A model generated the notes under the pieces. The model searched no databases and was not told the origin of the DNA. It was given only the letters and a program-made list of their open reading frames with translations. The translations under genes were made by a program, and so were the position numbers. Positions 42,657 to 54,644 of a stretch of DNA of 64,000 nucleotides are shown piece by piece. The DNA comes from Allomyces arbusculus (taxonomy: Eukaryota > Blastocladiomycota > Blastocladiomycetes > Blastocladiales > Blastocladiaceae). Each line of letters opens with the position of its first letter. Position 1 is the first letter of the stretch. The DNA is taken from positions 186,001 to 250,000 of the forward strand of contig JADHYV010000032.1 in assembly GCA_027604705.1 (NCBI GenBank). Direction: 5' to 3'.

Positions 42657-43287
42657 TTCGTTGTTCTGGAGCACGCCGCCGTGGTCAATATTGGTCGTGG
42701 TCGAACTTGACGGTGGCAGGGTCGTCCTGATCCATACTGGTGGTTCGTGCGGTTGCAGCAAGTCGAGCAGTGTGCAGCGCGGTGGAGAGCGATTGCGACG
42801 GGTCCTGTGCGCTTATTTGACGGAGCGTCGAGGTTGTTCGGATGCGTCGGTTTGGCCGGATGGGTCGGCTCACCGATCGCGCGCGGTGGAGCGGTTGCCG
42901 CCGTTGCCGTGCTGCCGCGCCTGCGAGACGCAAGGCCACGTCTCGCACCACGCTTGACATCACCAGCCGGTGGCGAGCGACGGGTGTGGCAGGACGGTGA
43001 GGTGGAGGGAGGGGAGTCTTGTTTTCTCGCCACACGACACGCTCGTGGATCAGCGAAGCTCGTGGATCGGCGAAGCCCAGCTCAGCATGCACAACTTGAG
43101 GCGTGCGCTCGCGCCAACGGTAACTTGACACGAGCGGCACTGATCCCGCCGATAGCCGTTCGCAGCGTGCGCAAAGCATTGGCGACGAGCCGTACCGACG
43201 GCTGTGGGACACATTTATCAGACGCGCAGCCCATGGCCTGCACCTGGATCTCGCGTATCAGTGCCAGCACGAAACATTACACGAATC
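42657..43287. promoter_or_regulatory. Divergent intergenic region, dienoyl-CoA reductase / TIP30 copy 1
   Basis: About 0.63 kb (about 0.53 kb if the upstream ATG at 42761 is used). It must contain promoters for both directions; no specific motif is claimed. Confidence 0.4.
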
Positions 43288-44308
43288 ATGACTTCCTGTG
43301 TTGTTCTTGGGCACACGGGTCCGGGCACCATCAGCTGCTGCGACCAAGCAAGCAAGTACGCGGGAGCAAGAACTGACCGAGTCACTACACTCCCCCGAAT
43401 AGGCGCCGTCGGCAATGCGCTCCTGCGTGAGCTCATGGCCGACGCGCGGTTCGCGCATGTTACGGTCGTGGGACGCCGCGAGATCCATTATCAGGGGCCC
43501 AACAAGGAAAAGCTGTCCGTGCTCCTCCCTCCGCGTCACGGCGGCGGGCACGGACACGATGCTGAAAATCGCGTCGCGCGTGCGGGACTAGGCTCCAGCA
43601 AGTCGTCGACTTTGAGAATCTCGAGGCGTCGCGCAGCGTCTTCAAGGGCCACCAGGTCGCGTTCTGCTCGCTCGGCACGACGCGCGCTGACGCTGGGTCA
43701 GCGGAAAAATTCATTCGCATCGATCACGACTATGTCGTGAATGCGGCCAAGCTGATTGAGGAGGAAAATAGGGTGGAAAACAGCAAGTCGAGCGTGCACT
43801 TTCTCGACGTGTCCTCGGGCTGTATGTTTCGACTCTTTTTCTGCATTGGGTGGATACGGCCGATCACTGACGTCGATGTTGCACACAGAGGCCAACGTCA
43901 ACTCGTCGCTAATGTTCCCGCGGTCCAAGGGCCAGACCGAAAAGGACCTGAGCGACCTCAACTTTTCGCGCTTCACCATTATCCGCCCGGGCGTACTCGA
44001 GCTTGAGCAGAAGCGTGAGGGGTCCACACGTTATGCCGAGTCGGCATTCCTGGGTACGCGCTGCTAGACTGTGCCTCAACGCCAAGATGACACTTGCTCG
44101 GCACGCATTGACGCTCTCCACCGCTGACATAGCGACTCTGCCCGTGGTCAAATTGTTCGCGCCCACGTTCTCGACTCCTGTCGGAACCGTCGCCAAGGCC
44201 TTGATTGCTGCGGCCACGGATCCGGCGAAATGGCACGGCGCTGACAAGGTGCGCATCTTTGACAGCAAAATCCTTGACGCGATGGCCGAGGCAGCAGCAC
44301 CGGCGTAG
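43288..44308 (+). CDS. HTATIP2/TIP30-like NAD(P)-binding protein, copy 1, possibly decaying
   Basis: Atypical short-chain dehydrogenase family (human HTATIP2, yeast Fmp52). Five exons can be traced, starting at 43288, 43403, 43599, 43890 and 44091. Seen: VVLGHTGAVGNALLREL (Gly-rich NADPH loop across a junction), VTVVGRREI, QVVDFENLEASRSVFKGHQV, FCSLGTTRADAG, IIRPGVLELEQKREG, and FDSKILDAMAEAA at the end. Two oddities suggest failing function. The YxxxK catalytic pair reads FPRSK, with Tyr changed to Phe. Joining the most natural third-intron sites (GTATGT near 43832 to CAG near 43889) creates TAG. A weaker donor at 43809 would avoid the stop but drop five residues. Copy 2 has neither problem. 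Confidence 0.7.
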
Positions 44309-44717
44309 GTATAGGCCGGGTTGTTGCGGAAACGCTGTTGATGCTATTCTGTTTGAATTTGATCTCAGGAATACCGCACGGCTGGCTCCGTTCCGACCGG
44401 CCAAGCGCTCCTCACCCCGCGAAATTATTGTCGGCCGGTCACAAAATCAATCGTCTGTCAGAGTCAGAGGTTGTCGACGGCCTGAATGTGGTGTGCTCGG
44501 CTTTGTCAGACCTCGGACGCAAAGTCATCTTGCACCCGTTCGTTTGGCGTCCAACGCGACCTTCTCTCCCTCCACGACGCCACACGGCCGACCAGTTCAA
44601 CGACCGCCGCGACCGGCTGCAGCGATCTCAGCTCCGCCAGTTGGACATATATCTCCAGCTTCCGCTCTCCACGTCGAGTAAACACCCTCTTGGACCAGCA
44701 CCATCTTGATCAGCACC
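44309..44717. other. Spacer between the two TIP30-like genes
   Basis: About 0.41 kb with no gene seen. It should hold the copy 2 promoter. The last bases before both ATGs are similar (ATCATGAC and ACCATGAC). Confidence 0.45.
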
Positions 44718-45702
44718 ATGACCTCCTGCGTTGTTCTCGGGCACACCGGTCCGTGCGCCATCATCAGCAACGACAAGTACTCGAGCGCAAGTGCTGACTG
44801 AGTTCCGCTGCGATAGGCGCCGTCGGTAAGGCGCTCCTGCGCGAACTCATGGCCGACGCGCGGTTCGCGCACGTCACGGTTGTGGGTCGTCGCGAAATCG
44901 ATTACCAAGGGCCCAACAAGGAGAAGCTGTACGTGCCGAACCAACACGCACAAGTTCGCTCGGTCCACTTGCTCACTGGCAGTTGTGTGGTAGTCGCCAG
45001 CAGGTCGTCGACTTTGAGAACCTCGAGGCCTCGCGCAGCGTTTTCAAGGGCCACCAGGTTGCCTTCTGCTCGCTGGGCACAACACGCGCCGATGCCGGGT
45101 CCGCGGAAAAGTTTATCCGCATCGACCATGACTACGTCGTGAACGCGGCCAGGCTGATCGAGGAGGAGAACAAGGTGGACGAGAAGACATCGAACGTGCA
45201 CTTTCTCTACGTCTCAGCAGGAGGTGCGTTTGGCAGGCTCATTTCAGGTGGTGAGTGGAGTGGAGACTGACGGGTGCGTGAAACATGTATTAGGCGCGAG
45301 CGCCAGCTCGCCGTTCCTCTACCCGCAGACCAAGGGCAAGATCGAGCAGGAGCTGAGCAACATGAATTTCGCGCACGTCTCGATCATGCGTCCTGGGTTG
45401 CTGGAGATTGAGGGGAAGCGCGAGGGACGGACACGGATGGGCGAGTGCATTGCTCTCGGTACGATTCAGTTGACCCCTATTTCTCCAAATGGTTCGTGCT
45501 GACCATGTACGACGATCATCCAGGCGTCCTCCCCGTCTTCAAGTGGCTCTCGCCGACGGGCATCTCCATCCCGGTCGGCACTGTCGCCAAGGCCATGATC
45601 GCCGCGGCTACGGATACCGCCAAGTGGCACGAGGCCGACAAGGTGCGCATTTTCGACAACAAGCAGCTGTACGCGATGGCCGAGTTTGCGGCACCGGCCT
45701 AA
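44718..45702 (+). CDS. HTATIP2/TIP30-like NAD(P)-binding protein, copy 2
   Basis: Tandem paralogue of the preceding gene with the same exon layout. Introns start GTCCGT, GTGCCG, GTGCGT and GTACGA. Motifs are intact: VVLGHTGAVGKALLREL, VTVVGRREI, VVDFENLEASRSVFKGHQV, FCSLGTTRADAG, catalytic YPQTK inside SSPFLYPQTKGKIEQEL, IMRPGLLEIEGKREG, and the last exon VGTVAKAMIAAATDTAKWHE ending AEFAAPA. Human TIP30 binds importins and affects transcription and endocytosis; yeast Fmp52 is on the mitochondrial outer membrane. Which applies here is unknown. Its stop is only 29 bp from the stop of the convergent TMEM42-like gene. Confidence 0.88.
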
Positions 45703-45731
45703 TTCACCCATGGATGATGTTTGTGCGAATT

Positions 45732-46248
45732 TCAATCCGTTTTGATTTTGCTGGTCTCGTCATCGGTCGACGGACGGTCGAGCAGAAGCGTCCCGACAAA
45801 CACGAGCGCGAGCCCCACCCAAAACTGCAGTGACAGGTGCTCGTGGAAGACGAGTGTGCCGACCACCGCCTACATATCGCTCTGGGTCAGTACCGCTTTC
45901 TTCACCCCGTCGTCGCGGTGAGGACTGCACCGTGCACAGCATGTTCGCGAAGGTGTTCGTCGTCGTGACCTGGACCGTGCTCGTGGATACGCTCAGCGCG
46001 CGGGAGAAGAGCATCCACATGGCCACGTTGGCCATGACCACGGCCGCACCACTCGCGGCACGCAGGACCAGGTCCGATTCGGTCCGGCCGAGAAATTGTT
46101 GCAGGGTCGGGTGTACGGCAAGCTTGGTCGCGACCGACGCGAGCGACGCGCACACGCCGGAGGCGAGCGCGAGAGGGGTCGCGGCGAGAGCGTGCTGGGG
46201 TCGCGACGTGTTGGGTGCGGGTGCTGGTGATGGTTTGGTGGATGCCAT
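45732..46248 (-). CDS. TMEM42-like EamA/DMT-superfamily membrane protein
   Basis: Small multi-span protein of the drug/metabolite transporter superfamily, resembling human TMEM42. Two exons (45931-46248, 45732-45869; GTGCAG...TAG intron of 61 nt) give 151 residues. Helices are visible at LALASGVCASLASVATKLAV, AASGAAVVMANVAMWMLFSRAL, TNTFANMLCTAVVGTLVF and LQFWVGLALVFVGTLLL. The motif SVSTSTVQVTTTNTFANML corresponds to the conserved small-residue segment before the final helices. Half the length of a full DMT carrier, so it may dimerise. Substrate unknown. It shares a 153 bp divergent spacer with WDR83. Confidence 0.82.
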
Positions 46249-46401
46249 AGCGATTGCTGGTGAGGTTGATGAGAAGACGGCTATGATCTTGGTCGATGGT
46301 GATGCTTCTCTTCCTCGTTGTCGAGACCAACAAGATCCTGCGCCATCTCATCCAACCGCAACGGCCACGACTTGCCGCACGAGCACCTCCTCTCAGCGAT
46401 C
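46249..46401. promoter_or_regulatory. Compact bidirectional promoter, TMEM42-like / WDR83
   Basis: Only 153 bp separate the two ATGs, so both leaders are short and core elements may be shared. No TATA box is obvious. Confidence 0.55.
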
Positions 46402-47572
46402 ATGTCCAGCATCCGCATCCGCAAGGGCGCGGCACTCAAGGCACACACGGGTCCCGTCAACGCCCTCAAGCTCGACCAGACCGGCGACTACCTCTTGTCC
46501 GGCGGTGCCGACAAGACAGTGCGGCTATGGAACCTGAACGAAGCCAGGCCCGTGCGCGCCTTCGCGGGCCACGGATGGGACATTCTCGACCTCGACATTG
46601 CCCCGGGCAGTGCTGCGTTCACGTCGTGCGGTGGCGACAAGGCCGTGTTCCTGTGGGACGTGCCGTCGGCTCGCGTCATGAGGCGATTTACGGGACATCA
46701 CCAGGTCCGTTTAAGCGGTGGAGAGAGTGCGGAGCGGGAGGACGCTGACGGACGCGGTGGTGTTTTTGCAGTAGCGCATCAATACGGTCGCGTTCAATGC
46801 CGATGCGTCGGTGATTGCGAGCGGGTCGTATGACGCAACGGTGCGGCTGTGGGACGTCAAGTCGAGTAATCGCGCGCCGATCCAGGTCTTGAGCGAGGGG
46901 AAGGACAGCATCACGTCGGTCAAGATTGTCGAGCACTTGATTTTGACGGGGTACGCGGCGATGCACACTGGGTGGAGAGTGTGGAAGGGTCAATATCGAT
47001 GCTGATTTTGTTATATTTAGGTCAGTTGACGGCAAGATTCGCACGTACGATGTGCGCAACGGGGCCATGACCGAGGACGTGGTTGGACGTTCGTCATTTT
47101 CGCTCGCTGGCCCTCCTATATTGTGTTCTCACTTGTTTGCGCGCAACTTAGAACCAATCACGTCGGTGCACCTCTCGGGCGACCGCAACTGCATTCTCGC
47201 CAGTGCGCTCGACAGCACGGTGCGGCTCTTTGACGTGGAGAACGGCGAGCTGCTGAACAGGTACGATATTTTGCACCGCTTCCCGCTGCCACAACCAAGC
47301 ACGCTGACCCTCCTTCCCCTCATAGCTACAAGGGTCATCGCAATGAGCAGTACCGGCTCACGTCGTGCCTCGACTCGACCGACGCGTACGTTATCAGCGG
47401 GTCTGAGGACGGCAAGCTTTACGTGTGGGATTTGGTCGATGCCAATGCTGTGCTCACTGACGATGCGCACAAGGGCGCGGTCATGGCCGTGGCTGCGCAC
47501 CCAAAGGGCGCGTGCATCGTGTCGAGCGGCGCGGATGGGATTGTGCAGATGTGGACGACCGAGTACCCATAG
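46402..47572 (+). CDS. WDR83: WD-repeat protein WDR83 (MORG1)
   Basis: Seven-bladed beta-propeller; in animals a scaffold for MAP kinase and HIF prolyl-hydroxylase and a spliceosome C-complex component. Exons 46402-46704, 46775-46950, 47021-47088, 47152-47260 and 47326-47572 give 300 residues, near the usual 315. Repeats end in WD or YD-type pairs: DKTVRLWNLN, DKAVFLWDVP, DATVRLWDVK, DGKIRTYDVR, DSTVRLFDVE, DGKLYVWDLV, and DGIVQMWTT. Orthologue-specific blocks are PITSVHLSGDRNCILASALD and NSYKGHRNEQYRLTSCLDS. Donors include GTCCGT, GTACGC, GTTCGT and GTACGA. The 3' end lies 85 bp from that of PTPA. Confidence 0.92.
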
Positions 47573-47657
47573 AACCAAATGGAAAAACCGATGTCTTGTT
47601 ACGTTGACCGTCGCGAGTGCAAAGTGGAGACAAAATGGGTACCACCAATAGCCAAAA

Positions 47658-49056
47658 TTAATCAAACGGCAAGACGCGCGCCTGCCCCTCGCGCTGCCGC
47701 GCGGCAATCGCCGACGGCAACCGCATCCCACAACATACGGGGAACTCCTGGCCCATGGCGTAGACGTGCAAGTGGCCGTCGTCGGCCTCGAGGTCCTCGT
47801 CTTTGACGGCACGGCCCGACACGTTCTCAAACGGCAAGATCGCGCCAAACATGAAATGCTGCATGATCGGCAATTTGCCGAGCACCTCCACGACGTACAG
47901 CTTGCGCATGCCCGACTCAATCTTGGTCCACGTCTTGACGCCCGAAATGTCGTCGAGCATCGGCGAGTGCCACCGCAAACTCGCTGTCGTCTTCACGCGG
48001 TTGATAAACTGGATGCACCCGAGATACAGGTATTCCTTGGCAAACATGTCCACAATGTCCATGTCGTGAATGGCTTTCGGGCGCAGGTACTTGTGGTCGA
48101 CGAGCTGCGACGCGCCAAACAGGAACGGCAGCGAGTGGTAGTCGTCGAGGCCCCACACGCCGTGCGATCCGGCGGGCTCGAGCCAGTACAGGAATTGCAC
48201 TTTGCGCATGAGTGACAGGTACCGCACGAATAGGCGCAGCACGATTGCGGGTTTGTCGGCGTCGGTGAGCAGGTTCAGGCGGTTCAAGGTGAGGCTAGTT
48301 GTCGTGGAAATGGTGAGTGATGCGCCGGCAGTGATCCCACGAAATGGTCGGGAGCACACTTACAGGAAGGCCATGAAGTTGGCCTCGTGGCCAGTGCCGT
48401 AATCAATGCGCTTGCGGTCGCCGAACGACTTTTCGAGGTACTTGGCCACCTCGACGATCGCTTCGCGCGACTGCACGACGGGCTCGAGCAAGGTCGGGAG
48501 GGACTATGATCACCATGAGCAAAAGGCCGACACACAGCGCACTGTCCGTGAAACCTAGTTACCTTTTGGACGCGGTCATAGAATAACCGGAACGACGGGT
48601 TCCCAAAGCGCGTCTTCGGGTTCTCCTCGGGCGGTGTTGCGTCGGCAATCTTCTCGAGTTCGTCGAGCACGGTCGTGACCGCCGTGACCACCTACGCATA
48701 TCCGTCGCGGTCAGATTCGCTGCAGGCGTTCTCTCCCGCTCGCTCGGTCGACAGCGTACCGGCGACGTGACGACCGGGTGCGAAATCTTGAGCCCGCGAC
48801 ACGCGTCGCTGCACGAAAAGATAAAGTCGACGAGCGCGGCGCGAATGGGCGAGGCAATAAACTGGTCCATGTCCTCCTTGGTGATGATGCGGCGCTCGGG
48901 CGTGCGGAAGGGACCGGTGACCGGCGGCAATGACGCGGCCGACGCGGGCGTTGGTGCCGTTGCAGCTCCCAGCGACACCTTCATGTTGATGGCTGCTGGC
49001 GCGGGCGCGGGCACAGGTGCGGGCGCCGCGGCGGTGCGAGGTTCAGTTTGCATCAT
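47658..49056 (-). CDS. RRD1: Serine/threonine phosphatase 2A activator (PTPA)
   Basis: Prolyl isomerase-like activator that shapes the PP2A catalytic subunit (yeast Rrd1/Rrd2). Exons 48760-49056, 48563-48691, 48364-48503 and 47658-48294 give 400 residues. Donors are GTACGC, GTAACT and GTAAGT. After an Ala/Pro-rich lead of about 50 residues the conserved core starts RRIITKEDMDQFIASPI. Then come TRFGNPSFRLFYDRV, FGDRKRIDYGTGHEANFMAF (the ATP/PP2A-binding loop), FLYWLEPAGSHGVWGLDDYH, and KIESGMRKLYVVEVLGKLP near the end. All family signatures are in place. RRD1 or RRD2 cannot be decided, and the symbol is used for the family. Confidence 0.94.
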
Positions 49057-49497
49057 GTTGGATGGTCGCGACGATCACAAGGATTTGAGCAGTGCGAATC
49101 TCCGAAAGAGCAGACGATGGGCGCTGCTGGACTCGGTGACAGCTAATTTTTTGGCTGGTCTTTTTGATCGCTTCTCTTGCAGCGAGCTGCACAAAGTCCC
49201 TGGTTCGGATCTTGGTCTGAGCCGGTCGAAGCTGCTTCAGGTCGCAACAGCTGCCCCGGCCACCGGTCGGTCTCGTTTCCGCCCCCTCCTCACCTCCAAG
49301 GAGCACCAGCAACAACTGCCAGCATTTGGCCAGACTGCCGCCCTTTACTCCCCAAGACCGGAAATTGCCTGCAGGTACAGACCCTGCAACGTCCCACCCA
49401 AATCCCAACAACTTGCGCAGCAACCGATCCGACCACAACTGCAAAACTCAGCAAGCAAGCTCTGCGACAAGTTCTTCCAACCCTTCCCTCCGTGACG
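49057..49497. promoter_or_regulatory. Divergent intergenic region, PTPA / kinesin-4
   Basis: 441 bp between diverging ATGs; holds both promoters. No specific motif is claimed. Confidence 0.45.
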
Positions 49498-52400
49498 ATG
49501 CTCACTGCAGCAACAACGGCGAGCCCAACCAAGCCGTCGACGGCATCAAACGGCCATGCGCCCGCGCGCCGCGAATGCCCCGTGACGGTCGCCGTACGGG
49601 TATATTTCATGACCGCGAATTCGGAAATTTATTTCCGTGACCCAGCTGACGGCACTTACGGTTTCCGCCAGATCCGACCGCCGCTCGGCAGCGACCCGCT
49701 GTCGAGATCAGCACAGGCGTCGGCCGTAACGCAAGTCGAGGACCGCAACCAGGTCGCTGTCCACCACCTGGACGGCGACGCGCCGCGCGCATTCACGTTC
49801 GACCATGTGTTTGGGCCGACGGCGACCCAGGTACGCCGATCGGTGACGCGTTCGAAACAAGGGCCGGCAATTTACGCGTTCTGGCGTGGTGGGGAACTCC
49901 TAGGATGAGGTTTATGACATGTGCGCGCGGCAGCTGCTCGAACCTGTCGCGCAAGGGTTCAACGCGACGGTGCTGGCGTACGGGCAAACGGTATGGGCGA
50001 CGCTGGTATCCATTACGATCGGTGCGCTTCGATTCTGACGGTGGCGTGGGCGTCTTCTAGGGAACCGGCAAGACATTCACGATGGGCACGTGCCCGACGG
50101 GCGGGCTCGAGCACGAGAACCTCGGGATTGCGCCGCGGTTGATTGAAGCGCTTTTGGACATGCTGCCCGTGCGTCTCTCGCGGTTGGACGTTATTCTCGC
50201 CGGACCTCATGCCCACCGAGCTCACCCTCCCTCTTCGTTTCCCACTTCCAGGACGTCAACCAGCGCCTCGTGCGCGTCTCGTACATTGAGCTCTACCAAG
50301 AACAAGTGCGCGACCTGCTCTCACCAGCGCACGACGGACCCGAGGTCGTTATCCGCGAGGACCGACACGGCAACATCACGATGCAAGGTGTGTCGCAGGT
50401 CGTGTGCCAGACCAAGGAGGACATTTTAGGGTAAGCCCTCTTTTGCCGGTTCATGCATGCCGATCGAAGACTGACCGTCTTGATTGCTCGCTTAGTCTCT
50501 TGGAACGCGGGTCGCAGGAGCGCACCGTCGGTGAGACCAACATGAACTCGACGAGTTCGCGGTCACACGCTATCTTTTCGATCATGCTAGAGCAATACGT
50601 GCTGGCCAAGGACAGCACGGTCGAGTGCAAAATGTCGAAGCTGCATCTCGTCGACTTGGCGGGTACCTACGCTCTCCACCGATTCTTTCACAATTTCCAT
50701 CACCGCTGACGCTTTGTGTCCAGGTTCGGAGCGGCAAAAGCGCACGGGTGCCGACGGCGTGCGGTTCAAGGAATCCATTAAGATCAACTCGGGCCTGCTG
50801 GCGCTCGGCAACGTGATCAACGCGCTCGCATCGCGCACCGAGTCGACGCACGTGCGGTACCGCGACTCGAAACTGACACGGCTGTTGCAGGACAGTCTCG
50901 GCGGGAACAGTCGCACGATCATGATTGCCTGCGTCAGGTGCGCTACCGCTGCTCTTCCCTCACTCTGCCCGCGGATTGCCACTGATCAGTTCCTCCTTGT
51001 AGTCCCGTTGCGAGCAACGCGCAAGAATCGCTCAACACGCTCGTCTACGCGAACCGCGCCAAGAACATCAAGAACCGCCCCGTCCCCAACATCCAACCCG
51101 CCGACCCGCCACCCGCCGCACCCGCACCACCTTCCCTTCCCGACCCGCCCACCACTCACGACGATGACCCCTCCGCGCCGCACACTCCCACCGTCGCCCC
51201 CCACTCGCGGCGCCACTCGCAATGGACCCTCGCCGACGTCCCCGCGCCCGCGCCTCCCGCCCCCGCCGTCCTCCCACCGGTGCTCGACGGCCTCATGCAG
51301 CAGCTCACCACGGGTCTCGCGCACGCGCACGCACTTGTCAGCGACCTGCAGGGCACGAAAGCGCTCGCGCACGCCGTCGGCGCATACTTGCGCGCGGACC
51401 GCGCGCCGACGGCGTTTGCGAAACTCGCGGGCCTGTTGGCCGCGCACGACGTTGTCGTGCATGACGACCCGCTCTCCGCGCCCGCACCGGCGCCGGCACT
51501 GGCCGAATTGCCGCCGTTGCCAACGGCGACGTCGGCGCGACCGCCGTCGGTCGTCGCGGCACTCCCGCCCCCACCACCGCCGCAACCGCCCGGTGGAGAT
51601 CGGCGCGCGACTCTCGCGCGGACCCGAAGTGCGCCCGCGGTCCGCGCACTCGCTGCTGCAACTGCGACGGCAGCGGGGACGGAATTTGACGCGCACGAGG
51701 CTGAGTGGCGGTACCGTAAACTCGAAGCCCAATTCTTCGACGCGACCGCGGCCAACGAGAAACTGCAAGTGCAGGTCACCGATTTGCGGTCGCAGGTCGA
51801 CTCCAAATCCCGCGCGCTCGCGCACGTGCAGGCGCGTGTCAAGGAGGCCGAAGACCTCGTGCAGTACTACCGGGTCAAGGCCGACGAGGCCGAGATGCGC
51901 GTGAAGCGTCGCGAGAATGAGGTCGAGCAGTACCAGGCGGAGCTCGAGGAAGGGGCCGGGGAACTGGAGGCGGCGGCGCGGGAGATTGCGCGGTTGAAGG
52001 AGGAAATGAGGGGGTTGAGGGTGGTCGTAGCAGTGGAGAAGGTGGAGGTCGGGACGATGGTCGAGGATGGAGACGTGCCGACGAACGAGGCGGCGGAGGC
52101 GGGGGTCGCGGCGGAACTGGTCGGGATCGAGCAGGAGATGGAGCGCAAGTTGCAGATGATTCAAGAGCTTGATCAGAGCAGGCTGCGGTACGTATTTTGT
52201 CTTTTGTTTCAGGGGCGCTGGATATGTCGTAGACTCGTAGATCGAGATTGACGCGCAGATGCCTGGCTATAGGACCGACAACTTGTCGAAAAAGTTCCAG
52301 GACAAGATGACGAGGCTCGAGCGGGAGCTGCACGCGACGGAAAAGCTCGTCGAGAAGCTCAAGTCGGAAAAGCTCGACATGGACTCGGAAAAGAACAAGT

Positions 52401-53221
52401 TGCGGCATGACTACGAAACCAAGATTCGCGACATCACCGCGCAACTGCACGCGCTGCGCAGTCGGCAAAAGCAGCACGACAAGCTGCTGAAAGGTACGGC
52501 TCCTCTCTGCCCCTTCCACCTCATCTTCAACTGACCGGACTGTTGCCGTGAGTAGAAAAGGAGGCCAACGGCCGCCAAATCCAGGAACTGCAATCAGAAG
52601 TCGCGACGTTGCGCGACAAGGAGGCCGCGCTAAAGCGCAAGGCGAAGTCGGACACGGACAAGCTGGCCAGCGCCGAACACATTTACGCTAAGGAGATTGC
52701 GCAGTTGCAACGGCAGCACGACGACGATCTGCGCAAGATCAAGATTCTCGAGGCGCAGGTGCACAGTTTGCGCAAACGGTCAGGTGGAGCCAATACGTCG
52801 CCGAGCCGCGCATCGTCGAGCGCGCCGTCGGTCCCGGTGATTGCTGCACCAGCGCCGCCGCCCCCGGCACCACCGGTGGCCGAGATTGAGGAGCTGAAGA
52901 CGGCGTTTGAGCGGCAGATTGAACAGTTGCGGCTGGTGCGTTTGTGTTCTTTTCACCCTGCAAACTTCGGTAGAGAAACTAATCCGCATTGCACTGAACG
53001 AGCAGGAACGCGACCAGCAGGCGGCGCAGGTGCAGGAGCTGGAGCACTACCGCATCAACAACAAGGAGCTGCGGCTCAAGCTGCGTGAGCTTATGCGGTC
53101 GGCCAAGAACGGCGCGAACGGGATTGCAGTCATGGACCACGGCGCGGCGTCCAACGTGGATACAGCACACGTAGCCGCGAGGCACGCGGGCACGTCGACA
53201 CCGGCCATGACGTCGGTTTGA
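49498..53221 (+). CDS. Kinesin-4 family motor (KIF4/KIF21-like)
   Basis: Plus-end microtubule motor; kinesin-4 proteins act on chromosomes, the spindle midzone or microtubule ends. Eleven exons give about 1017 residues. The motor spans about 10-365: [33 protein letters not shown]-loop GQTGTGKTF at about 114, switch [11 protein letters not shown], switch [18 protein letters not shown]. The kinesin-4 hallmark is [16 protein letters not shown] with [18 protein letters not shown], ending [10 protein letters not shown] Pro-rich linker follows, then coiled coil from about 510 on. Donors vary (GTATAT, GTACGC, GTATGG, GTGCGT, GTAAGC). The intron at 52192-52240 is short (49 nt) and its donor is the least certain. 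It has fewer coiled-coil residues than KIF4, and no C-terminal Cys-rich DNA-binding motif is seen. Confidence 0.9.
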
Positions 53222-53365
53222 TGGAACTGGTGGAGTGGATGGACTCGGCACTCCGACATGACACTGTATAGACGCACATTCGATTTTTTCCTTTATCGTC
53301 TGTTCTGCAAAACACAAGATTGCCTGCAATCTATTTCCGATAGGTATTGGTAAATGCTGCCCGCC

Positions 53366-54644
53366 CTACACCTTGAGCATCTCGTACACGGTCATGGAAA
53401 TCACGACGCTCGGCACAACCCAGACGACGCGCGGAACAAGCCCACGCGTCGCCCCCTTCCACCAACCCTCCTCACGAGCCAGTTGGCGAATTACGGTCCA
53501 CGCGCTCGGCCGCTTGTTGGACACCTGAACAATGGTGCGAACCCGGTCGAGTGGGTTTGAAATGGAGGCCGCAAGCGACCCGCTCACGCCCGCGCACATG
53601 AGGTACGCTGAAAACGGCAGCTTGGTGTCGGACGTGAGCGGACGGTCCAGGACGTGCGTCGAGTAGAGCGACTTGAGCTGCTCGTAGGAGAGGAAGTAGG
53701 TGACTTGTATGAAGAGGGTGAAGAAGGTCAGGATCGCGTGCAATTGCATTGGTGAACGATCGGAAAACGCACCTGAGTACGGCACAAAGACGCAAAGCGA
53801 AAGCCAGTACCCCTTTTGGAACCCGACGATCCCTCTCTGCTGGTAGATGCGGCGCGCAATCGCCAGTGCCGACAAGTCGCCGCTGGCCGCGCGAGGCAAG
53901 CTCGAATACGACTGCCGCTGGACGCCTGTTTCAAGCAGTGGCGCCGTCGCCGATGATCCGACCGAGGACATGGACGGGTGCCGTGACCTCGGCACCGCAA
54001 GCGGCGCGTCAATGTAGGTCTTGCCGTGGCCCATTTGCTGCCGGTTCTTGATCATCTCGAGCGGGGTCCAAAAGAGACCCGAAAGCATTTCGGCTACGAT
54101 CGAGTACGGTCAGCGATACTTGTCCACTTCAACGCGAGTCAAGCGCGATCAAAATCGGTACCGAGAACAGCTGCGGTAAAATGCGCGACCGGCGACGTTT
54201 CCGCCACCTGCACGGGTCCGACCCCGGCAGCGAGCACGCGCTTGGTCTCATCGTAAGCGTACAGGTAGATGGATACGGCAGGGACGGAAAAGACCAGGGC
54301 CACGGGTAAACCGCTATTGAAGGCAAGCGGTCAGCAACCAAACACGTCATCATCTCGAGCCAGCGATGGCACGAACCGGTACAGCCCGCGCAGCCCCTCT
54401 GAGCGGAAGATGTCGAGCAGGGCCGTGCGCGCGCCGACGGGAGTCTCGCGCAGACCGGCATCGGCTTGGATCCGCGTCTGTGATTCAGATGTCGTCGAGA
54501 TCAGCGATCCGCCTGTGACCGCGCAGACGCATTCTGGTCCAGGAGAGTACAAACTTTGACAGTGTCCATTGGGTGCGTCGTCATGCGCGCAGCGAGCGCC
54601 GCGACGCTCGATGCAATCAGGTTGACGGAGAAGAATTCGACCAT
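53366..54644 (-). CDS. Mitochondrial carrier family protein
   Basis: Six-helix solute carrier of the inner mitochondrial membrane (SLC25 family). Exons 54555-54644, 54377-54477, 54162-54313, 53773-54093 and 53366-53703 give 333 residues. The three signature repeats are present: HPMDTVKTR in repeat 1 (split by an intron), TPLEMIKNRQQ in repeat 2, and NPLDRVRTI in repeat 3. Each is followed by the expected Gly-rich second half, such as EGLRGLYRGLPVAL. An unusual Ser-rich loop of about 50 residues sits in repeat 2 (PSMSSVGSSATAPLLE). Donors are GTTTGT, GTTCGT, GTACCG and GTGCGT. Substrate cannot be assigned from the visible contact residues. Confidence 0.88.

Noticed and set aside
52936-52969. 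34 nt intron alternative near the end of the kinesin gene
   Set aside because: Too short compared with the other introns (49-99 nt). A 70 nt intron with GTGCGT donor and CTAAT branch ending at 53005 keeps the frame.
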